Shown: positions 18,066-26,695 of the stretch, piece after piece | How the letters are laid out: every line of letters begins with the position of its first letter | How positions within the stretch are numbered: position 1 is the stretch's first letter | NCBI GenBank assembly: GCA_024276605.1 | Contig: JAJRWX010000032.1 | Coordinates: 1 to 33,968 of the forward strand | Reading direction: 5' to 3' | Source: Planctomycetota bacterium | GTDB taxonomy: Bacteria > Planctomycetota > Phycisphaerae > UBA1845 | DNA: 33,968 bases | Notes under the pieces: generated by a model | The model's database searches: none | The model's input: only the letters and a program-made list of their open reading frames with translations | What the model was told of the DNA's origin: nothing | Translations under genes and position numbers: made by a program

Positions 18066-19649
18066 CTAGGGGCAATTTGGTATACAAGTCCCCGTAAGGC
18101 AATTAGTGGTACCGTAGCCAAATGCATCAGCGGCGAATCCACGTACGGTCCGCAGAATATCATTAGATGCGACTATGGCATTGACATCCTTGCCGTCAGT
18201 ATCGATACGGACACGGTGAGGGGGACCGCCGGCATCGGAAAATTTTTGCACGGCTGCTATGATATCGTTGGTCGTCACGATACCATCCGGCGCAGACCAC
18301 ATACCACCACCAAAGGATCCGACGCTATCCCCGAATTGCCGCGACGTGCCAATGTCCGGCTGAGTTGTGTTCACTGTGATCGCTGATGTCACGGTAGTAC
18401 TGTCATACATCGCTTCGATAGTATACGCGTTTCCAGGAACAATTTCGCAGCCATGTATATGAAGCATGGGGGAGGCACTCCAATCGCAGAAAACCGGTGT
18501 TTGTGTTAATCCTGCAATAAGTCCTTCACTTCCGCCATCGACTACATTACCACAGTCGGCGTACCACGCACTACCACCACCTAATCGAGTCACACGATAT
18601 GCAATGTTATTAGAACCTTGGCCGGACGTATCGAACGAAATATAGCGATCCTTTGTCATCAAATCTTCAGCCGAAGTAGGTAATGCCGGGGCTACAGGGC
18701 GAGCGTTAACCAACTCCGCCAACGCACCGCCTGACATTTTTACGATATTGAAGCCAAACTCGAAATCTGCATTGGTATATGACGAGTAGACATCAGTTGG
18801 CTGATGATAATGAGGATTACTACCGTTTAGAATTTCAAGTTGGTAGCGATTTTCGCGGACAACAACAGCCGGAATAGAATCAGCGAACAAATCAGAATCA
18901 GTGCAACACATGTCATTCGAAACTTCAGTGGGAATAGCCCCATATCTAGCCATAGCCCCGCTGACAAAATTTGCCAATGTAGCAGCGCCACCACTGGGAT
19001 CATGCGAAGCATTATAGGCTACATCGGCATCTGGAACGGCGGAACGATCGTATAGAATCATGTCGGCATGGATATTAGCAATCCAGTTAGGTTCATTCGG
19101 CGTACCTTGCAACGCCAGATGTGACGCAGCATATCCCACACTTCCATCTAGTCCGTTCTCACCATCATTAAATAGTGCAAAACGAATGCTAATGTCCGTA
19201 TCTACACCGGCAAAAACACGCGCTAATTCAAGTACAAAGGCGATGCCCGATGCATCGTTGTCAGCACCACCTGCATCAGTAACATCAACTACACTAATGC
19301 TGTCCAAATGTGCGCTGATAATGTACATCTCTAAAGGTTGCACGGTTCCAATTTTTGTTGCGTAGACATTGTTATTTGGCATCCCTCCCCCGAAAGCGGT
19401 GTAAGGGTCTAACGTGACATTCGTATATCCATAGGATTCCAGACGTTGCTTGATTAAATCAATGGCTTGTGCATTTCCCGGCTCAGTGACATATCGGGAG
19501 CTAAAAGCTGAAAAGTCTGCAATAGTCTGTTTGAAGTTTTCTATGTTGAGCTGATTAACCAAAAAATCCGCAGGTCCAGCCGCCCAACATATCGGGTTAA
19601 TGGATAAGGAAAATATAACACCGGCGACAAAGCGACGTATAGATCGCAT
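18066..19649 (-). CDS. Secreted M28 family peptidase with C-terminal dockerin-like module
   Basis: The protein has 527 residues. The signal peptide is residues 1-23 (ends CWA). The M28 zinc-peptidase domain (about 30-320) keeps all five expected metal ligands: His114 (SAHLDS), Asp130 (GADNDASG), Glu164, Asp196 (HADMI) and His282 (HYHQPTD). In this family the motif reads EExGLxGS, the first Glu being the general base. Here it reads G163-E164-NGLDGS, so that Glu is Gly. A middle domain (about 325-435) follows, then two dockerin-like repeats (APDGIVTTNDIIAAVQKF and VNAIVASNDILRTVRGF) and a Cys-rich tail. Dockerin-like C-termini are frequent on planctomycete secreted proteins and may mediate surface attachment. 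The ATG at 19649 has AGGAGG seven bases upstream. It is a stand-alone gene. Altered or lost peptidase activity is possible. Confidence 0.9.
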   Translation of the reverse strand: MRSIRRFVAGVIFSLSINPICWAAGPADFLVNQLNIENFKQTIADFSAFSSRYVTEPGNAQAIDLIKQRLESYGYTNVTLDPYTAFGGGMPNNNVYATKIGTVQPLEMYIISAHLDSISVVDVTDAGGADNDASGIAFVLELARVFAGVDTDISIRFALFNDGENGLDGSVGYAASHLALQGTPNEPNWIANIHADMILYDRSAVPDADVAYNASHDPSGGAATLANFVSGAMARYGAIPTEVSNDMCCTDSDLFADSIPAVVVRENRYQLEILNGSNPHYHQPTDVYSSYTNADFEFGFNIVKMSGGALAELVNARPVAPALPTSAEDLMTKDRYISFDTSGQGSNNIAYRVTRLGGGSAWYADCGNVVDGGSEGLIAGLTQTPVFCDWSASPMLHIHGCEIVPGNAYTIEAMYDSTTVTSAITVNTTQPDIGTSRQFGDSVGSFGGGMWSAPDGIVTTNDIIAAVQKFSDAGGPPHRVRIDTDGKDVNAIVASNDILRTVRGFAADAFGYGTTNCLTGTCIPNCP

Positions 19650-19874
19650 GAGAAACCTCCTATCAGCAAAGGGTTGAAGCGTACCAATTGACGCATATGG
19701 GAGGAGTTCCGGCCCACACCCACATCTGGAAGGCTATGCTATCAACATTTGATACGTAATACAAAATAAATTTGAAAATACTTATAAATAACGTAGTCGA
19801 ATCCACATGAATCGGTATTGCCAGCCTTAAAACGGCAATCAGAAACGCAGAAAAGAAAACGTACGGTGTGTGGC

Positions 19875-19930
19875 TAGTGGCACATATCCTTACTTTTGGA
19901 CATGGGGGAGATGATGATATACGCTCATCT
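19875..19930 (+). repeat. Dispersed hairpin repeat, copy 3
   Basis: Contains CATATCCTTACTTTTGGACA, then TGGGGGAGATGATGATATACGC and TCATC, matching copy 1 and the array units. It lies between the divergent M28 and M2 genes. Apart from it, the 340-base gap 19650-19991 shows only an AT-rich patch at 19741-19800 where the divergent promoters may be. Confidence 0.75.
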
Positions 19931-19991
19931 GAAGTAGCGCGGGTTTTACTCGCCTCCATAATTTTATCATTATTTTCGTAAGGGCTAGCAT

Positions 19992-21824
19992 ATGAATAAG
20001 ATCGCGCGTATCAAACTGACATGGGTGATTATCGTGGGGGGCGTCCTGATACCGGCATTGTCCGGATTACATGGCGCATACGCCGACACCATTAAAGGTA
20101 AGCCAACCGCTGGCGAGGCTCGTGCCTTTATGGAGTCACTCGAAAAAGAGTTGCTCGATTTACTTATTGCCTCAGAACGTAGCGAATGGGTTAAAACGAC
20201 ATACATCACCCACGACACGGATCTAATAGCCGCCCGGGCCAACGAAGCGCTCATGGGCTTCGTGTCTGCGAAAGCCGATTAAGCCAGACGCTTTGACGGA
20301 CTTACGCTCGGCGCTTCCCTGCAACGAAAATTCAATCTTCTAAAACTTCGATTATCCCTACCCGCGCCGTCGGATAGTGCCAAGCGTGCAGAGCTGGCAA
20401 AACTGGCTACTGAGATGAGTAGTATGTACGGCAAGGGCAAGTTTTGTCCGCAGGGTCAGTCCGGCGATTGCCTCACACTGGGCGATCTATCCAAAATTCT
20501 GGCTTCCTCTCGTGACTACGACGAATTGAAACAGGCTTGGGTCGGCTGGCGTACAACTTCCAAGCCCATGCGTGAAAAATTCGTTCGCTTTGTCGAGTTA
20601 GCCAACGAGGGGGCAGGCGAATTCGGTTTTCGCGATCTCGGCGATCTCTGGAAAACCCGTTACGACATGCCCCCTGATGAGTTTGAAAAGGAACTCAATA
20701 GACTATGGGAGCAAGTTCGTCCGCTTTACGAACAACTCCATTGTTATACGCGCACCCAATTAGCCAAGAAGTACGGCTCTGACAAAGTGCCGACAGGTAA
20801 GCCGATCCCCGCACATCTTCTCGGCAACATGTGGAGTCAGGACTTCGCCAACATCTTCGACCTACTCGCCCCGGAAGAAAAAAGTGCCTTCGACGTGACA
20901 GGTATCCTTCGAGAAAAAAAGATTGACGAAAGGGGTGTCGTACGCCAAGCCGAAGCGTTTTTCGTCTCTCTCGGACTCGACCCGCTACCGGATACTTTCT
21001 GGGAGCGGTCCATGTTCACCAAGCCCCGCGACCGAGAAGTAGTCTGCCATGCCAGCGCTTGGGATATCGATTGGCTCGACGACCTGCGCATTAAAATGTG
21101 CATCGAAATCAACGCCGAAGACTTTACCACCGTACACCACGAACTAGGTCACAATTATTACCAAAGAGCCTACAAGCACCAATCCGCGCTTTTTGCGGAT
21201 AGTGCTAACGACGGTTTTCACGAAGCACTCGGTGATACAATCGCACTATCCGTCACACCGGCTTACTTTGTCAAAATCGGCTATCTCGACAAGCTACCAG
21301 CCGACAGCTTGAATCCGCTCATGCAGCGGGCGTTGGATAAAATCGCTTTTCTACCGTTTGGTCTGTTGGTTGATCAGTGGCGTTTCGACGTCTTCTCCGG
21401 TCGGGTCACCCCGGACCAATACAACGCCCACTGGTGGAAACTACGGACCAAGTATCAAGGCGTTGCGCCGCCGATTGCTCGATCGGAAAAAGATTTCGAT
21501 CCCGGCGCCAAATACCACGTCGCAGCTAATGTTCCTTATACGCGTTATTTCCTCGCCACGATTTTGCAGTTCCAGTTACATCGCGCGCTTTGCGAAGTTG
21601 CCGGTCATGAGGGTCCGTTGCATACTTGCTCTATTTACAATAATAAAGAAGCTGGCAAGCGGCTCAATGACATGATGGAGATGGGCTTATCAAAGCCCTG
21701 GCCCGACGCCCTCGAAGCCTTGACCGGCCAAAGACAAATGGATGCTACAGCCATCATCGATTACTTCCAACCACTACTTGATTGGCTAAAAGAGCAAAAC
21801 AAAGACGCCGTCTGCGGCTGGTAG
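19992..21824 (+). pseudogene. M2 family (ACE-like) peptidyl-dipeptidase interrupted by one in-frame TAA
   Basis: One continuous frame of 611 codons encodes a bacterial angiotensin-converting-enzyme-like zinc dipeptidase, broken only by TAA at codon 97 (20280-20282). Before the stop: a signal peptide (1 to about 31, ends AYA) and the helical start of the domain (TAGEARAFMESLEKELLDLL...NEALMGFVSAKAD). After it, the same frame continues at once with ARRFDGLTLGASL, as M2 proteins do. The active site HHELGH (zinc ligands His383 and His387, catalytic Glu384) and GFHEALGD with the third ligand are intact, as is the C-terminus. ATG 19992 has TAAGGG at good spacing. The second part has no ribosome binding site or signal peptide of its own; its first Met is codon 142. 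Nonsense mutation, sequencing error or readthrough are the options. Confidence 0.87.
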
Positions 21825-21844
21825 TCTTGACGCCTGTGTACGTC

Positions 21845-21863
21845 ATTCCCGCAAGGCGGGTAT
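21845..21863. repeat. ATTCCC/GGG-type short palindrome
   Basis: ATTCCCGCAAGGCGGGTAT, preceded by GTC and followed by CCAG. It resembles the widespread short intergenic palindrome GTCATTCCCGC...GCGGGAATCCAG. A related site is at 31178-31197. Confidence 0.5.
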
Positions 21864-21880
21864 CCAGCCGGGTAGGTCAG

Positions 21881-22602
21881 TAACTATCACGCATGGACTT
21901 GTCTTTGAGTTGCGATGTTAGGTTACGCAACGAGTCAGAGCACCACGGCGCAAGCCTGGTGACACGCTGACATGTTGGCGTGGGTGGACTTGATGACGCT
22001 GCTGGATGAGTGTCCCATATCCTTCCTTTTGAACATGGGGGAGCCGATGATAGACGCTCATCGCCATGCCCTTGCATTTACGCAGCCCGTAGGGCAGGTC
22101 GTTCTTTCGCCCTTCAAGGCGAAAGGTTGACCTGCCTGTAACTATCACGCATGGACTTGTCTTTGAGTTGCGATGTTAGGTTACGCAACGAGTCAGAGCA
22201 CCACGGCGCAAGCCTGGTGACACGCTGACATGTTGGCGTGGGTGGACTTGATGACGCTGCTGGCTGGGTGTCCCATATCCTTCCTTTTGAACATGGGGGA
22301 GCCGATGATAGGCGCTCATCGCCATGCCCTTGCATTTACGCAGCTCGTAGGGCGGGTCGTTCTTTCGCCCTTCAAGGCGAAAGGTTGACCTGCCTGTAAC
22401 TATCACGCATGGACTTGTCTTTGAGTTGCTATGTTAGGTTACGCAACGAGTCAGAGCACCACGGCGCAAGCCTGGTGACACGCTGACATGTTGGCGTGGG
22501 TGGACTTGATGACGCTGCTGGATGAGTGTCCCATATCCTTCCTTTTGAACATGGGGGAGCCGATGATAGGCGCTCATCGCCATGCCTTGCATGTACGCAG
22601 AT
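21881..22602. repeat. 258-bp tandem repeat array, about 2.8 copies
   Basis: Units start at 21881, 22139 and 22397 (TAACTATCACGCATGGACTT each time), exactly 258 bases apart, and are almost identical. The third breaks off near 22602. Each unit holds one copy of the dispersed hairpin repeat (near 22008, 22266 and 22524). The first two also end in a long hairpin (22093-22136, 22351-22394). Because 258 is a multiple of three, the same 76-residue frame appears in every copy on the minus strand. It has no family resemblance and overlaps the hairpins, so it was not called as a gene. The near-identity indicates recent amplification. Confidence 0.93.
22093..22136. other. Strong stem-loop at the end of array unit 1
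   Basis: GGCAGGTC pairs with GACCTGCC and, after a symmetric GTT/GTT internal loop, CTTTCGCC pairs with GGCGAAAG around CTTCAA. Sixteen base pairs in 44 bases. The unit 2 copy at 22351-22394 has one change (GGCGGGTC) that still pairs through a wobble. Confidence 0.85.
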
Positions 22603-22680
22603 ACCACGAACCGGGTGATGCCCGCTTCCAGACAATCTCCTACCATTGATGTCTGACGTTCATTCACGATGTGATTAACC

Positions 22681-22725
22681 CGCGATCATCGCTTCCCCCA
22701 CCTCCAAAGGAGATGGGCCACCCAG
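22681..22725 (-). repeat. Dispersed hairpin repeat, inverted diverged copy
   Basis: Read on the minus strand: GGGTGGCCCATCTCCTTTGG, then AGGTGGGGGAAGCGATGATC. This keeps the order and spacing of the family (GTGKCCCAT, TCCTTT, GGGGGA, CGATGAT) with many changes. It lies downstream of coaD (stop at 22780). Confidence 0.55.
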
Positions 22726-22779
22726 ACCAGCCCTATAGTGTCACAATAATGACATGTGTCTCCGCAATGCCCGCACAAA

Positions 22780-23289
22780 TCACTTTGCCTTACCGCCGAG
22801 TCTTTGGCGTAGTTTTTCTGCGATGTCCAGGGGAACGAGTTTGCACAGGTGTTGAGGGTCGTACTCGCCAATTTCGACGATTTGTCGGATGAGTGCGCTC
22901 GAAGTGAGAATATGTTGGCCGCAGGTCAACAGAAACACCGTCTCAATGTCGCCAATGATACGGTTGGTGGTAGCTATTTCCAATTCGGCGTGTAAATCTA
23001 CCGTGTCTCGAATGCCACGCAGGATAACACCAGCACCAATTTTTCGTGCGAACTCCACCGTCAATCCGTCGTAAGTTTGCACTTCGATATTAGACATATC
23101 GCGCGTGTGATCTTGGACCATTTCGAGACGCTCATCCGCAGAGAATACAGCCTTTTTAAGTGGGTTATCTCCCACCGCGACGATGAGTTTTTTATATAGC
23201 AGCGAAGCCCGGCGAATGATGTCAAGATGGCCATGAGTGACCGGATCAAACGAGCCGGGGAATATTACGATGTCGTGGGATTTTCCCAT
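22780..23289 (-). CDS. coaD: Phosphopantetheine adenylyltransferase
   Basis: It catalyses the fourth step of coenzyme A synthesis, ATP + 4'-phosphopantetheine to dephospho-CoA, in the cytoplasm. It has 169 residues, the usual length (about 160). The nucleotidyltransferase motif is FPGSFDPVTHGHLD with THGH at 18-21; NPLKKAVFSADERLEMV, GLTVEFARKIGAGVILRGIRD and the LTSSALIRQI motif follow in the family order. The open frame extends to 23334, but ATG 23289 begins at the conserved N-terminus and has TTGGAG nine bases upstream. Its neighbours are unrelated. The C-terminal RQRLGGKAK tail is ordinary. Confidence 0.96.
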   Translation of the reverse strand: MGKSHDIVIFPGSFDPVTHGHLDIIRRASLLYKKLIVAVGDNPLKKAVFSADERLEMVQDHTRDMSNIEVQTYDGLTVEFARKIGAGVILRGIRDTVDLHAELEIATTNRIIGDIETVFLLTCGQHILTSSALIRQIVEIGEYDPQHLCKLVPLDIAEKLRQRLGGKAK

Positions 23290-23872
23290 AAGCTTACTCC
23301 AATGGTTAGCGACCATCCATACGTTCGCGCCCAATTGAGAGCCGCAAGCGACCGGTGCTTTCGCATGTGATCCATGTGATTTAAGCCACCTCTAAAAAAG
23401 CGCTTAGTGGGACTTATCCCAACCTCGAAGCACGTTAATCACTTACGCCGCCATGCCAACCGATTTCGGAAGATTGTGACTAAGACAATCTTATCAATGA
23501 TACGTTTACTGTATTGATTACAGCCGTATCGACGTATTGGTGGGCAACTGTCAGTCGTTACAGTTTCATCATTGTGTCAACTCGGGGCGACTGGATGATC
23601 ACCAGCGACTTTCTGCTCTCGAATCAGCACAAGAGTTACTTGGCCATACGTAAGAACGTATTTCTAAACCGTCAGGGTTGTTGTGAAACACAGTAATCAC
23701 AGTCCAAACGACCAAGCACAGCCGCAAAAGTGTAGTCAATAGTGTTGTAAATGCAAGCCTGCTAATACGCGACGATGATTCCAAGCTTCATCTCACGAAT
23801 AATGCAACTCGGATAAGTGGGGGGCTTGAGTGTCGTAATAATGACGCTCACAGGTGGTGATGAGGCTAAAAC
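23290..23872. other. Gene-free stretch upstream of coaD
   Basis: About 580 bases. A short perfect hairpin TGGGA-CTTA-TCCCA lies at 23408-23421. Remaining open frames are short, lack ribosome binding sites and resemble nothing. Part may be decayed IS66 flank, since the transposase remnant adjoins on the right, but I see no recognisable IS66 sequence here. Confidence 0.45.
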
Positions 23873-23875
23873 CTA

Positions 23876-24064
23876 TTTAGCAGTGCGGCTATCGTTATCC
23901 GAGCCGGCCAAGAGTCAATTCTTGCGGCCTACAGCCACACGGCGCAAAGTCTTATCGGCGGCGTTGTTATCGATGGGCAACCGACCATCCGTGGTGTACG
24001 TACACAAAGCGTCCCACTGGTTGAGCACGTATCGGATCACCCGACTCATCGGACTGTTGGAATG
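23876..24064 (-). pseudogene. Decayed C-terminal fragment of an IS66 family transposase
   Basis: The minus-strand translation reads SPMSRVIRYVLNQWDAL, then DGRLPIDNNAADKTLRRVAV and GRKN-stop-LLAGSDNDS. This matches the conserved end of IS66 TnpC (xxIRYxLNQWxAL, DGRLPIDNNxAE, GRKNWLFAGS). The Trp of GRKNW is a TGA stop, and another stop follows at 23873-23875. The fragment begins, in the same frame, immediately after the stop codon of the Cys-rich protein gene. No upstream transposase part, tnpA/tnpB or terminal repeats were found. Confidence 0.82.
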
Positions 24065-26050
24065 TCATGGACACGTTTGCGAGATATTCGCATCCAGCCA
24101 AACAGCAAATTGATCAGCACCTATTAGAAGGTTGATGGACTCAATCAAATCGAGCGTCGTTGCTCCGCCGTCACGGTTAATGTCAGTTTCAGCAAACGAT
24201 CCCATCGAATTATTCAGAAGCGTAGTTAAGGTTGTGATATCAAGTGTTGTAGCAAATTGATCTCCGTCGATATCAGATGGGAGTGCACCGATACAGCGCT
24301 GCTCGCCATTGAACTTTAAGGTTACACATGTCCATTGATCGGTTGGTATAGGCGCTGCGAATTCAATCGTGCATAAATTTCCAGTACCGCCGGTGACGCC
24401 GGTGATGACCGCTTGCCCCGAAACGTCATTTCTATCCGGTAAACCGGGTACGTCGCTGATGGATAGGTCCGCGATACTAAGAGAGTCGCATGTGCAACCG
24501 ATGTTAAAGTCTAGGTCAATACTATCCCAACCCAGCAGGGATGTGCTTTGCGTTCGTTGGTGAGGAATTCTAGCATCGCTGGCACAACTTGAAGGTGTAC
24601 TGTTAACCATGGTTGTACATACACAACTAACTTCATCGTTGATGCAAGTTTGTAGCGCTTCATCACACGAATCCGTTGTGCATGGAATAGCGTCGCTACA
24701 ATCTCGTGCAGCGCCAATGCAGATGCCCGCTGCACATGTCTCTCCTACGGTGCAGAACAAGCCGTCGTCACATGCTGTCCCTTTGGATAGATCGTTGGAC
24801 CTACACAGGCCAAATCCGTCGCAAGAATCCGGGTTGGAACATGCGGTTGTGCTTGGGTCACCGCAAGGTACGCCTAAGAATGCGAATTTCTCTACGCATA
24901 CTCCCGAAAAGTTGCACGTATCTTGTGCATCGCATTCATCAACCGGGGGAATGCCGCACGGCGCACCGGAATTGATGCTGTGTGTTACAACACCCGTGGT
25001 GGGGTTGCATTGATCTCTCGTGCATTCATTGCCATCATCAATCATGGTGATCGTACCATTCGATGGATTGCAGCATTCTACGCCACCGGTGAAATTGGGA
25101 ACGTTGGAACAAGTCATATCAGGATTGAGCGTGTCGTTCGTGCAGGCGTTGCAGTCTTCACAAGTTAAATTGTTGGGTGTACAGGGAATGACGATAAAAG
25201 CGGGGTGACTATTGGCATCAATAATAGCAAAGCTGGCGGCTCCTCCGTCACCAGAAAAGGTGCGTTCGGTGTCGTTGGTGATATCGATCGTGTACGTTCC
25301 TTTAGCCCCCGGAGGCACGACTACAAGTAGTGTGGCGAAATAAGCACTTACAGGAGGTCCGGTACATGTGCCTGTCCCACAATCTCCTTGAGGCCCGCAA
25401 GGCAGGCCATCTCGACCTATACCCCCTCCCACGCACGTCGCGTCAACTTTCCCCCCCGCTTGGGAGACGCCGGCGAGTTCATAACTTAGTCCTGGATATG
25501 CTATTGGCGCGAGCGGACTAAACCCGGTAAACACGTAGTCGGGATTATCCACACAGAATTCATTTGGACAATCTGACTGTATATTACATCGGGCACCCCT
25601 GCCTGTTGCCACAAAGTTTTCCGTACATCTCTTAGTGACTATAAATCCTCCTTGATCGCATGTGATGCCATCGGCAGGGCACCCGCTGCCTTGAGGACAA
25701 CTGAGAACGGGCGAACCTGGATAGCCGACCGGGTATAGTGAGTCGCCAAGACCGCTACAATAGCTATTGCCATCTACGGTCGTCTGGATACTCTGAATAA
25801 GCCCGTCTCCAGTCGCGCCCCAATTGGACACGCGAAACTCAAACTCAACCACCACACCACCGCTGGTGAGTTCCACTGTGTCGCCGTTGATTACACCAGC
25901 GCCTGTGTCTACGCTGACGGGGAGAATGTCAATCACTGTATTACCCAAAGGGTTTTGAGCGTGGGCGCTATCAAGATGGGTGCTCAACATAGCCATGGCC
26001 ACACCGTAGCACGCAAACACCTTCAACACATTAATCAAAGCGGATTTCAT
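24065..26050 (-). CDS. Secreted Cys-rich protein with dockerin-like C-terminus
   Basis: The protein has 661 residues. The open frame extends to 26089, but ATG 26050 has AAGGAGAAGG just upstream and begins a signal peptide ending SAHA (about residue 31). A beta-sandwich-like region (about 35-275) contains Cys-rich insertions such as CNIQSDCPNEFC and CGPQGDCGTGTC. Residues about 290-480 form a run of short Cys-rich repeats (CTNDTLNPDMTC, CTRDQCNPTTG, CDDGLFCTVGETC, CTTDSCDEALQTC) like those on secreted myxobacterial and planctomycete proteins. A cohesin-like stretch (about 510-590) follows. The last ~60 residues hold two dockerin-type calcium loops, DIDGDQFATTLDITTLTTLL and DINRDGGATTLDLIESINLL. 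It is probably a surface or extracellular structural protein; no enzyme domain is visible. Confidence 0.85.
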   Translation of the reverse strand: MKSALINVLKVFACYGVAMAMLSTHLDSAHAQNPLGNTVIDILPVSVDTGAGVINGDTVELTSGGVVVEFEFRVSNWGATGDGLIQSIQTTVDGNSYCSGLGDSLYPVGYPGSPVLSCPQGSGCPADGITCDQGGFIVTKRCTENFVATGRGARCNIQSDCPNEFCVDNPDYVFTGFSPLAPIAYPGLSYELAGVSQAGGKVDATCVGGGIGRDGLPCGPQGDCGTGTCTGPPVSAYFATLLVVVPPGAKGTYTIDITNDTERTFSGDGGAASFAIIDANSHPAFIVIPCTPNNLTCEDCNACTNDTLNPDMTCSNVPNFTGGVECCNPSNGTITMIDDGNECTRDQCNPTTGVVTHSINSGAPCGIPPVDECDAQDTCNFSGVCVEKFAFLGVPCGDPSTTACSNPDSCDGFGLCRSNDLSKGTACDDGLFCTVGETCAAGICIGAARDCSDAIPCTTDSCDEALQTCINDEVSCVCTTMVNSTPSSCASDARIPHQRTQSTSLLGWDSIDLDFNIGCTCDSLSIADLSISDVPGLPDRNDVSGQAVITGVTGGTGNLCTIEFAAPIPTDQWTCVTLKFNGEQRCIGALPSDIDGDQFATTLDITTLTTLLNNSMGSFAETDINRDGGATTLDLIESINLLIGADQFAVWLDANISQTCP

Positions 26051-26695
26051 TCCCCTTCTCCTTCGCAACAAACAACTACTCGTAGCCAATGGGTTGGCTT
26101 ACAGGTGACGTTACCTAGTGCATGGCCATGGATGATAAGTCATTGCCAATGACTCGAAATTCCAACACGCCAAAACGATCTTTACGGGGAATGTAACTGG
26201 CATAACTTAAACTACAGTTGAGCAGATCCGATAGTAGCGATCGCTCTCTGTACTAAGCTGAAATGTGCTTCTCCACCCCTAGAATACACAAGTCACCCCC
26301 TCAGGATTCGCGCTTCCCCTTTTTCATTCATGCCGGGCACCGATTGTCTGAACACTAAGTTCAACGGATTACCCAGCGATGCTGATTATTGACGGAATAT
26401 GTGCTGGAGTCCATCGTCATTTTTGCACTTTTTTAGTTATCGGAATTAGATATTATGGTGTGTCGTAGCGCCCGCATATAGGCCGTGATTACGATACTGG
26501 CAAGATGTCCACGCTACGAGTTGATGATGACTTATTTACTGTAGCTTTTGTTGGGGGGGCGGCTTTGTGGTGCAAAGAGGCACTTTTTGTAGGGATTTGG
26601 GAATATCCCAGTACGAGCATAAGCGTCATGGTATGGAGGTGCCTCGAAATGGTTATCGGGCGATAGGGCGGCGAATCCAAACTAATCAGCATAGG
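26051..26695. other. Gene-free stretch
   Basis: About 645 bases between the Cys-rich protein gene and the 3' end of the PilZ gene, both on the minus strand. Short open frames have no ribosome binding sites or recognisable products. A long upstream region for the Cys-rich gene would fit its own regulation, but no clear promoter or repeat was identified. Confidence 0.5.

Noticed and set aside
10688-20282. A changed genetic code with TAA as a sense codon
   Set aside because: Many genes in the window end normally at TAA with no homology beyond it (S9 peptidase, clpC, rseP, dxr, site-2 protease).
21881-22602. CRISPR array
   Set aside because: The period is 258 bases, whole units repeat rather than short repeats with unique spacers, and no cas genes are present.
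21881-22602. Integron attC cassettes (GTTAGGT resembles an attC core site)
   Set aside because: No partner RYYYAAC core at proper spacing, no cassette genes and no integrase.
21918-22667. Repeated 76-residue minus-strand open frames as a gene family
   Set aside because: They simply follow the tandem unit, cross the hairpins, and have no ribosome binding site or protein-like conservation.
23817-24113. 98-residue plus-strand open frame
   Set aside because: It is antisense to the IS66 transposase remnant, whose minus-strand translation has clear motifs.
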